Below, piece after piece: positions 1 to 11,300 of a stretch of 64,000 bases of DNA (the stretch's first letter is position 1; the number at the start of each line of letters is the position of its first letter). A model generated the notes under the pieces. That model made no database searches. It was not told where the DNA came from and saw only the letters and a list, made by a program, of their open reading frames with translations. The translations under genes and the position numbers were made by a program. The stretch comes from Ophiobolus disseminans (lineage: Eukaryota > Ascomycota > Dothideomycetes > Pleosporales > Phaeosphaeriaceae), in contig MU006235.1 of the NCBI GenBank assembly GCA_010093685.1, positions 387,780 to 451,779 of the forward strand, written 5' to 3'.

Positions 1-606
1 CAGGCGCTGACATGAATGAAGTCGCTAAGAATCTCCTAACCATGCTCAAGTCAGCGACATCAGAGTTACAGGTTCATTACTTACAGCACGCGCGATTGGG
101 TGAAGATATAGTAGCAGAGAGGTAAGTTGAAAACTTTAGTCTTGCATCAATCACTTACAGATGCTGCCTAGAGTATGCCCAGATATTCTTCTCGACGACG
201 TATACTTGAATAACCCCTTGGCGCTCGTCGTCCTCGATCCAGAAACGAGATTGCATCGCATGATACTGCGAAGCGTCTCGCTCGACTCCGTCGTTACATA
301 TGAGCGTAAGCTGAGTTGCCAGTCCGCTGCCTCATCATGACTGACGTTACGGCAGTACCTGACTCTGCCATCAAGAGTCTAAGCGAGGGCTCAACAGGGG
401 AGGAGCCTACGACGTTGATGAAGGCCAACTTTGTCAAGCATCATAAAGAGGGAACGACAGTTGAGACTAGGTTGACCTCATTCCCTCGGAGCATATTAGA
501 TGCGCCGAGTGAACAGTTGGGACGGATGGGCAGTGGTGGTGGAGAAGGCGAGGACGCGTTTGCGGAGCCACAGCACCTCCAAATGATTGATCTATCAGCT
601 CAATAA
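1..606 (+). CDS. 3' end of an unrecognised gene (partial)
   Basis: This is the C-terminal part of a protein whose 5' end lies before the window. I read three exons: 1-121 (codons in frame from base 3), 172-305 and 356-606. The introns at 122-171 (50 bases, GTAAGT donor) and 306-355 (50 bases, GTAAGC donor, CTGAC branch) join phases exactly and leave about 166 residues ending in LSAQ before TAA. The segment contains VCPDILLDDVYLNN and, after it, a leucine/valine-rich stretch with ETRLHRMILRSVSLD; the tail is acidic and glycine-rich. I do not recognise the family. An alternative acceptor at 160 gives a shorter, stop-terminated reading, which I consider less likely because it makes a 39-base intron and loses the downstream open frame. 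Confidence 0.55.
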
Positions 607-1068
607 TATGAAATAACGCAGCAATCGCATTAGGAAGATGACACAAAATAAGATGCATCAAGGCAGGTTTCGGTGATGCAAAGTGCACAGATGGTCGAAG
701 AAACGTAAGCCAAGATTCCATCTCGCCTCACGAAAGCACGTGACACGACGCACTAATGGAGAAAGCGCGCCAGGGCTCGCGTGCTGTCGGGCGTTGCCTC
801 CCCGCGCAATGTGGGCATGCATTTCCTAGACACGCTCACACTAATCATTTCTTTCCTTCTCGCGCTCCTTGTTTGCTGTATGCTTCTCGCACTGACACGA
901 CTGGGTGCGTCGCTGAAATTAGTTCAACCCAAAGGGTTGCCTTCGGCCCTGCCGCACCCACCCACGCACCTGGCTCGCACGCGCTCCCCTCTCAATCCAT
1001 TTCGACACATAACCTCACCGCGTACCCAATTCGGCTACCTCCTCACGCGACCGCATACCACGTCGATT
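607..1068. other. Intergenic region / 5' leader of PIF1
   Basis: No separate gene is seen. The PIF1 frame is open through the last part of it: an in-frame ATG at 817 would add 84 residues with a strongly hydrophobic stretch (see the finding on alternative starts). Confidence 0.5.
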
Positions 1069-3511
1069 ATGTTCGAGCAAGCCGTGAACAGCTACAACGC
1101 CGCCGTACCGCCGCCTGCATCAAAACAGCAACCGCTCGGAACCGCGTTCGGGCGCAATGGGTCAACGCAGCACTCAGGCCCGCGCCCATTGGCAAGCGCG
1201 ACCAAGCACAATGGTGGGAAGCCAGGGCTTGGGAACTTTGCGCTAGGGTTATATAATCAGGGAACCAAGAGGACCTCGAGTGGGTTGGCAAAGTCACTAA
1301 GCTCCCAGGAAGATGTGTTCAGCTACCCATCTCTGAGCATAGCGGGTATGGAGAAGGAGAACAACTTCGCCATCGCACGCAATGCCCCCTCACGGACTAG
1401 CACCACTGGCCTTGCTGCTTCTCTGTTCGACGAGGACGACTTCGACAGTGATGTAGATCTGGACGTGGAGGATCCCGCGACTAAAGGCACCGTCACTTAC
1501 CCGGAGCTGCCCGAGGACGCCTCGAGTGAGTCGAGGGATTCTGGTTATCAATCACGGGCCCAAAGCGCGCAACAACGGGTGGAGCTAGATAGCAGCCAGC
1601 CAATACCGTGGTCGTCATCGCCCGTGGAACATTTCAAGACGCCGCGGAAGCCTGAAGTACAACAACTGAGGACCAAGCGTTCTCGCCTCCCATGGTCGCA
1701 AACTCAGCAAGCAAGAAGCTCACAGCAGGCGACGGATCCGATAGAGGAGGAGGAAGACGAAGAAGAAACCCCGCGACCGAGGAAGAGGCAGTCAACTGAA
1801 TCGCAATCAGTGCCTGTTGTTACGCCGAAGCCGAAGATTGAGACTCTGTGGAACACTACAGCAAGCGCATTGAAGCAACAACAGAAGAACCTGCGAGAGC
1901 AAAACAAGAAGCAGAGCAAAGAGAACGATGTGTCTGTGGACGACCTGAAGGACGCTGCCAAGAAGCGGAAGAAGAACACAATACATCGTATATTCCTCAG
2001 TGAAGAGCAACAGAACGTGCTCAATCTGGTCACAGAGTACAAGAAGAGCGTGTTCTTCACTGGTTCAGCCGGTACGTCATGCTATTTTGGTGTTTTGATC
2101 CTCGCTAACCGAACCAGGTACTGGTAAATCCGTCTTACTGCGCGAGATCATTGCAGCGCTGCGGCGGAAGTACGTACGCGAACCGGATCGTGTCGCAGTC
2201 ACAGCATCCACCGGTTTAGCAGCATGTAACGTTGGCGGCGTCACTCTCCACAGCTTTTCCGGCATCGGTCTGGGCAAGGAACCCGCAGAGGATCTCATCA
2301 AAAAGATCAGACGGAACGCCAAAGCAAAGCAACGATGGATGAGAACGAAGGTGCTGATCATGGATGAAGTCTCCATGGTGGACGGTGACCTCTTCGACAA
2401 GTTGGAGCAAATTGCTCGGACCATTCGCAACAACGGCCGGCCATTCGGTGGTATCCAGCTTGTCATCACGGGCGACTTCTTCCAACTGCCGCCTGTACCA
2501 GACTATGGAAAGCAATCCAAATTCGCTTTTGATGCTGGGACCTGGACAACGTCGATCGAACACACCATCGGCCTCAGCCATGTCTTCCGACAGAAGGACC
2601 CTGTCTTTGCCAATATGTTGAACGAGATGCGTGAGGGCCGGTTGACACCAGACTCGGTAGCGCGCTTTCGAAAACTCGATAGGCCATTACCAGCTTCGGA
2701 AGAATCCATAGAAGCAACTGAGCTCTTTCCCACCCGTCAGGAAGTTGACCGGGCGAATAGCCTCCGCATGCAGCAGCTTCACGGCACAGTCTTTGATTTT
2801 GCTGCCCGAGACGGAGGGACGATTACAAACGTAGAGCAACGCACCAAACTACTTCAGAACTGTATGGTTCCAGAGGTTGTACATCTGAAGAAGGGTGCGC
2901 AAGTCATGTTGGTCAAGAACATGGATGACACACTTGTCAATGGGTCACTCGGCAAAGTCACAGGCTTCATGACTGAGCAAATGTTCACGCTATACAAGGA
3001 AGACGAGGAGGCGTTTCTAGAAGGGGGTGCGTTGGAACAGGCTATGAAGAATGACGTGGCGAGGACTACACTGGGCCTCAACACGACGCAGGTGTTCCCT
3101 GTCGTACGATTCGCGATTGCAGACGGCACGACGCGCGACTTGCTCTGCAAACGTGAGGACTGGAAGGTAGAGCTTCCGAACGGTGAAGTGCAAGCCTCAC
3201 GCAGCCAGATTCCACTCATCCTCGCATGGGCACTATCTATTCATAAGGCTCAAGGTCAAACGCTCGAGCGCGTACGTGTCGACCTCGGGCGCGTCTTCGA
3301 GAAGGGCCAAGCGTACGTGGCGCTCTCTCGTGCAACGAGCATGGCGGGCCTGCAGATCCTGCGATTCGATCCAAGGAAAGTCCTTGCGCACGAGAAGGTC
3401 AGGTCATTTTACAGCAGCCTGAGCAAGGCTGAGCAGATTGAGAGCAATGCGAAGAGCAAGACAATTCTGGGGAAGATGCAGGCTGCGAAGAAGAAGACGG
3501 GCGATGAATGA
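1069..3511 (+). CDS. PIF1: PIF1-family 5'-to-3' DNA helicase
   Basis: Exons are 1069-2071 and 2118-3511, with a 46-base intron that splits the Walker A loop; the product is 798 residues. The N-terminal 320 residues are low-complexity, acidic and phospho-site rich, as usual in fungal Pif1. The helicase core begins with Walker A GSAGTGKS (332-339), then Walker B MDEVSM (416-421), a GDFFQLPP motif, and near the C-terminus the SIHKAQGQT and AYVALSRA signatures of superfamily 1B. Family members unwind G-quadruplexes and displace telomerase in the nucleus and maintain mitochondrial DNA. I chose the ATG at 1069 because its MFEQAVNSYN start resembles other fungal Pif1 proteins from memory; ATG 817 in the same frame is a possible alternative. 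Confidence 0.93.
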
Positions 3512-3975
3512 ACGGTCTGACTGGCCAACGAGGATCATCACTAATAGTATTTGGGACCGGGGGCGTTCTTCAACAGCATCACTGGTGTTATTCGTTCGGT
3601 GTGTTACACGCATGTCTATATCTTCATGGATCCGGAGCATCGGATATAGGACGCGGAAATCACGCAACTTCCGGGGCGCTTAGATTTGAATCACACTTTG
3701 AGATGTGCACAAGAGCTGAAATATGATCATCATCTACTGCAACCTTGGGGCCTAGTAACCTGTGAAGACGAATACGTGATTGGACTTAGTGCCTCAAGCT
3801 TGGTGAGGTTTGCCGAACAACGAAGCTAGCCACGCGACTAAGTTATCGATACTGTAGCTGCAGGAACAACGCAGCACGTCACTCACCCATGCTGCCCCTC
3901 CGCGTTTCTCTACTTCAACCACTGCAACACCTGCAATACACCAAATTCCGCCCTTTTTTCGCCCACAGAGCAAAG
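3512..3975. other. Intergenic, nothing recognised
   Basis: The stretch between PIF1 and the SurE gene holds short overlapping open frames only. A pyrimidine-rich tract at about 3890-3960 just before the SurE start fits a fungal core promoter. Confidence 0.4.
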
Positions 3976-5122
3976 ATGCATATCCTCGCAAGTCCTCATC
4001 AACTAGTTGCTCGACAATGCCTGACTAATGTTCCCCAGATTACCAACGACGATGGCCCGCCATCAGACCAGTCTTCGCCCTACGTACATTCCCTTGTCTC
4101 AACGTTACAAAAGCACGGCCACACAGTCTCCGTCGTACTGCCACACACGCAGCGCTCATGGATAGGCAAAGCGCATCTCGTGGGGAAATCCGTACGTCTC
4201 CCTCCACATATACCCCCGACGCACATCACACTAACCCTCCCTCCCACAGATCAAGCCAACATACTTCCGGCCCGCACCCCTGCAAACAACGTCCGAGGGA
4301 CGCCTCACGAACCACGGCTCCACGCACAACACGCCGCTGCCGCATGGTAGTAAGGAGGAGGAGTGGGTGCTCGTGGACTCCACGCCTGCGAGCTGCGTGC
4401 AGATAGGGTTGTATCATTATTTTGCGGCCAGGGGGGCGATTGATCTTGTTGTTAGTGGGCCGAATTATGGGAGAAATAGTACGGCGGTGTTTAGTTTGAG
4501 TAGTGGGACTATTGGGGGTGCTATGGAGGCTGCTGTTTGCGGCGTCAAGTCCATCGCACTCAGTTACGCCTTCTTCGACCGCAACCACGATGCAAGCATC
4601 ATCACCGACGCATCGGAACTCAGCGCGAAACTCATACAACACCTCTACGATAACTGGGACCAAAAAACGCACCTCTATACCGTCAATGTGCCGCTCGTAG
4701 AGAAGGTCGGCGACCGCAAGATCCTGTGGACAAATATGCTCCAAAACAAGTGGAAGTCCGGCTCCTGCTTCCAAGTCATCGACGACGTGCCTCCAGAACT
4801 TGATGACTCCGCGTCTGATATCGAGTCCCAGATTCGCAAGCAGGAGGAGAAGTTGGGCAAGAAGGAGTTGCGGTCCAACAGCGATGTCGACATCCGAGGT
4901 GGAACTTCTGGAACTGACACACCCACGGGCCAGCCACACATGCGGTACACGCACAAGCACTTCAAGTGGGCGCCGAGCTTCAAAGATGTGTACGAGAGCG
5001 TGGAGGCGAGTGAGCCGGGCAATGATGGGTGGGCGGTCGCGCAGGGGTATACGAGTGTTACGCCACTGAGGGCGAACTTCATGCATACGCCAGGGAAGTT
5101 TGAGGGAGAGATTAAGCTGTAG
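3976..5122 (+). CDS. SurE-like 5'/3'-nucleotidase (acid phosphatase)
   Basis: Exons are 3976-3987, 4039-4191 and 4250-5122, giving 345 residues. The first exon is only four codons (MHIL); it must join ITNDDGP in phase 0 to rebuild the SurE start (bacterial form MRILLTNDDG), which forces the first intron (3988-4038) to begin with GCAAGT rather than GT. The NDD metal site is residues 7-9 and the later SGPNYGRN motif completes the SurE active site. Members are metal-dependent nucleotidases/phosphatases. In yeast Pby1 a SurE domain is fused to a tubulin-tyrosine-ligase domain; no such domain follows here. An acidic linker (PPELDDSASD) interrupts the C-terminal part. The second intron, 4192-4249, is ordinary GT-AG. 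Confidence 0.88.
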
Positions 5123-5872
5123 AGATGTGCGTAATTGTACATAGTCGAAAAAGGTACAAATTGACAAGTGCATTTTGACTGCATGGCAACACTGTCCGGT
5201 AATGATGCGCTTACACCAGATTTCGGTACCTGCGTTGTGCGCTAAGGGTAGACCCGCAGCCTCGCGTGGTCGAATGTCCTCGACCATCACATCATCACGC
5301 AGCCAACAAGTTTTAGCGCAACAACGAAAGCGTACCCAAGATACTGCGGAGACCAAGAACACACTGTTAGCAGGTAAACGTGTTTCCCGGACATCGTTCG
5401 CGTCTCCAACCAACGCGTCGCTGTCTCAACACCACGCAGGCCGAACGTGATGGCCCCGCCTCTTCCCGACCTCCGCAGCCGGGACACATCAACGACATTG
5501 AAACATTGCTCTAACAGCCGGGACCCTTAGGTGCCTAAAGCCAGAGCAACCAAGGTTCCGAAGTGTAGAGCCGCAAAGCTGTGAGGCAGCTAACAAGTAT
5601 TTTCGGTACTGGAGCGTCGGATCCCCGCTCGCGCCCGCCACCACCCAAGACAGACGTTTGAAGAACCGAACATGTTCGTATATAATGAAGACAGCAGGAT
5701 TCTTTGTATGAGGATAAGATACCCAGTCCACATTTCATTCTCATTTCGAATTCCTTGAGTCCCTGTCGTACTTTGAGCAAAGCAAGAGCAAGGAACTAAA
5801 GTCACCACTCCCAGCCAACAGGACTATCTCAACACCAACTCACGTGACCCTTCCACAATCACAACCACCACA
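5123..5872. other. Intergenic, nothing recognised
   Basis: Upstream region of the SDR gene. No open frame with family resemblance was found; the last 60 bases before 5873 are rich in C and A, typical of a fungal leader. Confidence 0.4.
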
Positions 5873-6679
5873 ATGGTCATCGCCGTCCCCACTGCCTCCC
5901 TTGAGGGCCAAGTCGCCCTCATCACCGGCGCCGGCCGCGGCATTGGACGCGGCTGCGCCATTGAGCTCGGCAAGCGTGGCGCCTCCGTCATTGTGAACTA
6001 CGTCTCCTCCGAAGGCCCAGCACAAGAAGTCTGCAAGATAATCGAAGGCTTCAACAACGGCGCCAAAGCGATTGCCATCCAAGCCGACGTCTCCAAAGTC
6101 TCAGAAATCCACCGCCTCTTCGAGGAAGCCAAGAAGGCCTTTGGCAAAATCAACATCGTCATGAGCAATTCTGGAACCGAGAGCTGGGATGTCACAGAAG
6201 AGATATCCGAGGAAAAATACGACCACGTGTTTAACTTGAATACCCGCGCCCAATTCTTCGTCGGCCAAACAGCATACAAACACATCGAAGACAACGGCCG
6301 AATCATCCTCATGTCCTCCATCGCAGCCGGTCTCCTCGGCGTAAAAGACCACGCGCTCTACAACGCGTCCAAAATGGCCGTCATTGGCTTCATAAAAGCC
6401 TTCGCGACCGATTTCGGCAAGCGCGGCATCACCGTCAACGGCGTCGCCCCCGGGGGTATTAAGTCAGATATGTTCACGCAAAACGCTTGGCACTACATCC
6501 CTGGCGGTAGCCCTGACTGGCCAGCGGAGAAGATTGAGACGTTGATGGCGAATCATTGTCCGTTGGGAAGGTGTGCGGTGCCGGAGGATGTGGCGCGCGT
6601 GGTGGCGTTTTTGGCGAGTGAGGATGGGGGGTGGGTTAATGGGCAGGTGCTTACGATTTCGGGGGGGAGTTCGCAGTAG
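5873..6679 (+). CDS. Short-chain dehydrogenase/reductase, hydroxynaphthalene-reductase-like
   Basis: This single-exon 268-residue protein is a classical SDR. The NADPH-binding TGAGRGIG is at 18-25, the SNSG motif at 98-101, the catalytic serine at 148/149, and YNASK gives Tyr163 and Lys167. Length and the start of the Rossmann fold resemble the tetra-/trihydroxynaphthalene reductases (Brn1/ThnR type) of melanin biosynthesis and versicolorin reductases. The substrate cannot be settled from sequence, since the usual YAGSK is YNASK here and no polyketide synthase is nearby. A scrambled copy of its last codons and 3' flank lies 1.1 kb downstream (7785-7983). Confidence 0.85.
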   Translation: MVIAVPTASLEGQVALITGAGRGIGRGCAIELGKRGASVIVNYVSSEGPAQEVCKIIEGFNNGAKAIAIQADVSKVSEIHRLFEEAKKAFGKINIVMSNSGTESWDVTEEISEEKYDHVFNLNTRAQFFVGQTAYKHIEDNGRIILMSSIAAGLLGVKDHALYNASKMAVIGFIKAFATDFGKRGITVNGVAPGGIKSDMFTQNAWHYIPGGSPDWPAEKIETLMANHCPLGRCAVPEDVARVVAFLASEDGGWVNGQVLTISGGSSQ

Positions 6680-7784
6680 ATTTAGGGGAGTGTAAAAGAA
6701 TTGAGGGGAGATGGAGGGGGTTGAGGTGTTTGGAGTAGTGAAATGGAATGCTGTCACGTGACACTTAGCGATTTGCGAAACACGAGAAGTCCATACTATT
6801 AGGTTTCTCATCCCACCTTGCGCTTTACAAAGAAGCTCGTATTTATTAATGCATCAAGACCCGCTAGCTGCTACTCTTTACCAAAGACAAACCCTACAAC
6901 CCATTCCATACAAACACATACAAAAACCTGCCCATCCCCATCCAATTCTTTCCACACGCCCTACAGTATTGCACGCATATACGCGCTCCGTTATCCCTAA
7001 ATCCCACACAAACCTTACTCAAATCAATACTCGCATTGTCAGCGACACGACCTGCAATCCCGCACAGCACGCCAACCTAATCACCCTCGCGGGCGCAGTA
7101 CAAATGCGTCGACCTTTGACATCCAGCATTGCAGTTCTGAGGCAAGGAACTTCAATTTTGCGAGGTTGATGGGTATAGCTCTACATATGATCCTAGGTGG
7201 GAACATGGAGTCGGATGGGTTGATTGAGAAAGAAATGCGGCGCTATGTGAACAATCAACACGACAAGGAGATATTTGTCTGCGGCGGTGCGCTGCACAAG
7301 TCGAAGCATCCGGAGGTCGGTTGCATTTCGTTTCCCGCAGCGGACCATTCCAGTACGACGCTTTAGCACTCTGCTGATCGCAAGACGTGCTTCCTCAAGA
7401 GTAAGCCGATGAGTGCAGGTGGTATTGAGTTTCGATGAGATGAGTAGCTGTGGTGGACGGATTGCACATTGGATTTAGCGCGTCTAGCAACAATATAGGG
7501 TAGTTATTGGAACAAGATCCCTCCAGTAGTATGACTACCATAGATCACCGAGTAAGGAGAGGGACGAGGTTGGTGGGCTGCAACGTATTGTATTGACTGT
7601 CGTGTTGTCTTACAGAAGAGTCCGCCGACTCCACGCTTGGACGTTGCAGATGGCCGTGCCTGCCTCTCATGCAGTACGTGCCACGGCCCATCCTTCCACT
7701 AACCTGGACTGAACCTACATATTCTTAATAGTAGTCAAATTAAGGTGGTTTCAGCATGCCTCGTTAGGACGTGTTAGTTTGCTG
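6680..7784. other. Intergenic between the SDR and its relic
   Basis: No convincing gene. A 66-codon open frame at 7166-7366 was considered and not called. The region is otherwise unstructured, moderately AT-rich sequence. Confidence 0.4.
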
Positions 7785-7983
7785 AATAGCGAGGATGGAG
7801 GTTGGGGTAATGGCTAACTCGAGCAAGGTCTGAAGGTACGGTGCATTTTCCTAATGGATATTGCTGCGCTGTCGTCGCTTTAATCAAGGTTCCAGAGGAT
7901 GTTGCGCGCGGGGTGGGGCGCAAGACATCGGGGAAAACTTCGCAATAGGGGTGTGGAGTGTAAGAGGAATGAGATGAGGAGAT
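7785..7983 (+). pseudogene. Scrambled relic of the SDR 3' end
   Basis: Two pieces match the 3' end of the intact SDR gene. Bases 7789-7815 resemble the SEDGGWVNG-coding stretch (about 6614-6645). Bases 7886-7983 resemble first the VPEDVAR-coding stretch (about 6577-6608), then, after an internal deletion, the last codons, the stop and about 45 bases of 3' flank (about 6653-6712). The order of the pieces is switched relative to the gene, and there are frameshifts and stops, so nothing is coded. Because untranslated flank is included, this was a DNA-level duplication, not a retrocopy boundary at a poly(A) tail. Confidence 0.7.
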
Positions 7984-8394
7984 GGTGTGTTAATATGAAT
8001 CTTGAGTCTACTGCAAAACCTTGGAATGTTACAGATCTGAAGTGATGTAACGAGAGGAAGGCGCGACACCAGGTGTTTCAGCTGCTGCTGCTGGGTCTAC
8101 TCTACCTAGAATAGGTAGCCTGATCTGATGCTCACGTGTTGCGATAATCCGTATCCCGCCACCCAAAGTCCTATCCATGCTTATGTCACTATCAAATCTT
8201 TCTTACGTTATGACAATGCTGTGAGGATATACAGGCTTTTGAAAGAATTTGGATAGTGAGAACATATTTCTTGCAGCGTGGTGCGATTTGGAGTTCGTCG
8301 CGAAGGGCAAGCGGAGGCGGATTGCCTGTTGTGTCAAATTGAATGATCTGATGGACGAGAATGCATTGGATCTGAGCCGGATACTTCTAGATCC
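7984..8394. other. Intergenic, nothing recognised
   Basis: Contains a perfect 7-base inverted repeat at 8102-8118 (CTACCTA and TAGGTAG arms around GAA). It is otherwise the 3' flank of the minus-strand kinase/ankyrin gene. Confidence 0.4.
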
Positions 8395-11300
8395 TTAGAC
8401 CTCTCGAATTGTTTCCTCGCCTGATCCAGGGTCCCTCCTTTGCTGTCTGAAGAACTGCGAGGATAGCTCCATTCCGGGATCGTGCGCCTCGTCGTCTGTG
8501 TACGCATCTCCAGCCTTGAGTGATCTCCAGGTCATCCTACCCAAGCGAACAGGTGGCCACCCGAATCTTCTTCGTCTCGAAAAACGAGAGTTTGGGTGTT
8601 GCAGAGCAGTGTCCTCGTCCATCATCAGTCTGCTTTCAGATGTGATGTCCTCATCGTCAGATGTGGTTTCTTCGTCGTCAGATGTGATATCCTCCTCGTC
8701 ACTGCTACCGTCTTCAGAGTCTACTAAATGACGAGAACGAGGTTCGCGCCTCGAAGCGTCTACTACCCTACGGAGAAAACCCGCTGTCGGACCATGCAAA
8801 CTTCGAGCGCAAAGTACGATGCTGCCGTTATGGATGAAAGCGATAATTGGAAGCAAACTCGGCAGAAGAAAAGTTAGGGCCATCGAGTCCTTGAAGAATC
8901 CCTGTTCCGCAGCCCACATATTCAAAGCGACTGGAATTCCTATGGCAATGAAGAAAAGAATTGCAGCCAGTATGGGCCACATCAGGAGAAAGAAAACCAC
9001 AAAAATCAATAGGATCATTCCGATTATGAAGTTCCACGTGGTGTCCTTGCTTTTGTTGTGGCTGATCTTACAAGACGTCTCGAAAAACTTATCGAACCAC
9101 TGAATCCACTTGGAAATGCCCCATCTGCAAAACCATATGGACAGTATTGTTGAAACAATGACTGAAAGCCAATAAAGTGTGCTTAGAAACACATGTGCTT
9201 CTGCAGTGAAGCCAATGCCACCGCGAGTGCCATGGCGTACTACAAGAAGCTGTTGACAAGTGCGCCGATCGTCCAGTTGGCTCTGTGTGGTCGACTTCTT
9301 TACGCGGATAACAGTCGTAGCATCCAGGGGAGTGAAGAGGAGAAAGTTCCACCATCTCCCATTCGGCGAGTAGCCCATGTCAAGAAGACTTTCCAAAGCG
9401 ACGGGGTCGTTGTTCAGTGCCGCAGAAAACACAAAGCCGACCGGTGTATCTCTACGGCACGTGGAACCGACTTGGCTGCTCCGCTGCTTGACGATAGCTC
9501 CCCAGATTGTGCGCTGCAAATCACGGGTATGAACTTCCATCTTCTGCAGGCGATCATAAAGAGTATCTGGACGGAAATTTACCAAGGCCATCGACCGGGA
9601 AGAAGGATGTAGCGCCTTTTCATCTCCTTGCTCAATGATCATCTTCAGCGTGCCTTCCGGATTTATCGTCCAATTGCCAGGTCTTGTTTCACTCGTAGAC
9701 GCTTTTCTATCCTGAATCAGCCCGAAGAGGTGCCAGAATACTGTCGTCTCGAGAATGACTGGAGTCCACAATCTTTTAGATGTCCGCACTCTAAAACGAG
9801 CGCGAAGCCGACGCCAACGCAACCGATGCAGCAGATCTGGATGAAACTCGTGGTCCGTATCTTGTATTTCAATTTTCTTGGGACTTTCGTACGCTTTTGT
9901 ATCAGTGCTTGCTCCGTTTGCTAATAAGAGGCGCAACATTGCAGGCCATCTGGAGTGTGCGGCGAGGATTACTGGATACGGGAGAATTATCTCCTGGAAG
10001 CTGCAGTGTTCCAGTGAGCTTCTTGGAGCCCAATTGTAAAAGAATGTATCTGGTCGGAATCTCAGACGATCCAGTAGTGTGTGACTAATAAACGGCTCAG
10101 TTCAACGATTGAAGAAACGGGGAGGGGAGGGACCTTACGCAAATTCCATATCGCGATGTCGAGAAGAGATAGCGATTGACATGTATAACAACGAGTAGTT
10201 CAAACGACCATCGGAGAAGATTTCGCCGAATTTACACAACTTCGACTCCGGCCAATCGTGGGAAGAGTTCATCGTATAGACCGAGCCTGGTCGATACTTA
10301 CCATCCTCATCATCGCGCCCGAGACGATGGTCATCGTCATCACTATCGTCGTCGGAATTCGAATGACCACGACCACCAGTTCGGGGAATAACATGCCCCC
10401 AGTGTGGCTTACTGACCGTCGCGATACTACTGGGGAACAGATGACTGACGTTCGAGGCTACCATGGATCCTAGTTCTCGCCGAGTTGCGAGTCCTGGCCA
10501 GATGTGACACACTGGGTATACGGGCCCCATCTTTAATGCTTCTGCATCTCTTGTTCCAAGCAAAATCTCGTAGATGTCATGCTTTCCGGACTCAATGGCT
10601 AAGACTACCGCTTCCACCAGCCCGAATTTGTGGGAATGATTCGGACAATCAGGAGGCGGCCAGAATGGGAATGCCCTGGTCGATGAGTTTTGCACCAGTG
10701 TTACCGGCCCGAAAGGCTCCATCGGATGAAAGGTGTTCTCATCTGCTAAGAGTAATGACACAATGTCGGTCCTGCCAATCGAAGTCGCCATGAACAATGC
10801 GTTGCGGAAAGGGCCGCAATTTGCAGTTGCAATATTGAAACCAAAGGCCTGTAGCGCGTCGAACGTCTGGCGTAAGTGATCGCTGTGATCTTTTCCATGA
10901 TACATATATCTCCACATCCTTTCTGGGAAATCTTGTCCATATGAAGGGTTGCTCGATACACAACCAGTAACAGCAAGCGCAGGAATAGAAAAGGCCTCGT
11001 CCATCATCCAGAACGTCTTTGACTGCACTTGACTGGCATCGTAGACATCTTGATTTGCTTTGTAGATGATCTCTATCATGGGACCATGGTTCAGACGGCA
11101 AGCCCACGCAAGGAGTTTGAAGCACGAGGCTCTCCAGAGCATCTGCTCTCGATTTCCTTGAGGTGATTGAAACCGAATTTTTGCATGCAGCAGCGCCCGC
11201 ACAAGAACCATGTTGTTCATGGTCACAGCGCGGAGTATTGGACACCCTGGGACGCTCATCCGATTGTCGAAAATGGGCAGTTTGGCACTCGATATTTTTG

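Noticed and set aside
122..160. Shorter 39-base intron at the first exon junction, ending the protein at base 209
   Set aside because: The acceptor at 171 gives a normal 50-base intron and opens a frame that continues through a second good intron to 606.
4226..5413. 395-codon minus-strand frame over the SurE gene
   Set aside because: Antisense shadow; the plus-strand SurE motifs define the gene.
7166..7366. 66-codon frame between the SDR and its relic
   Set aside because: No similarity to SDR or any family and no splice partners.
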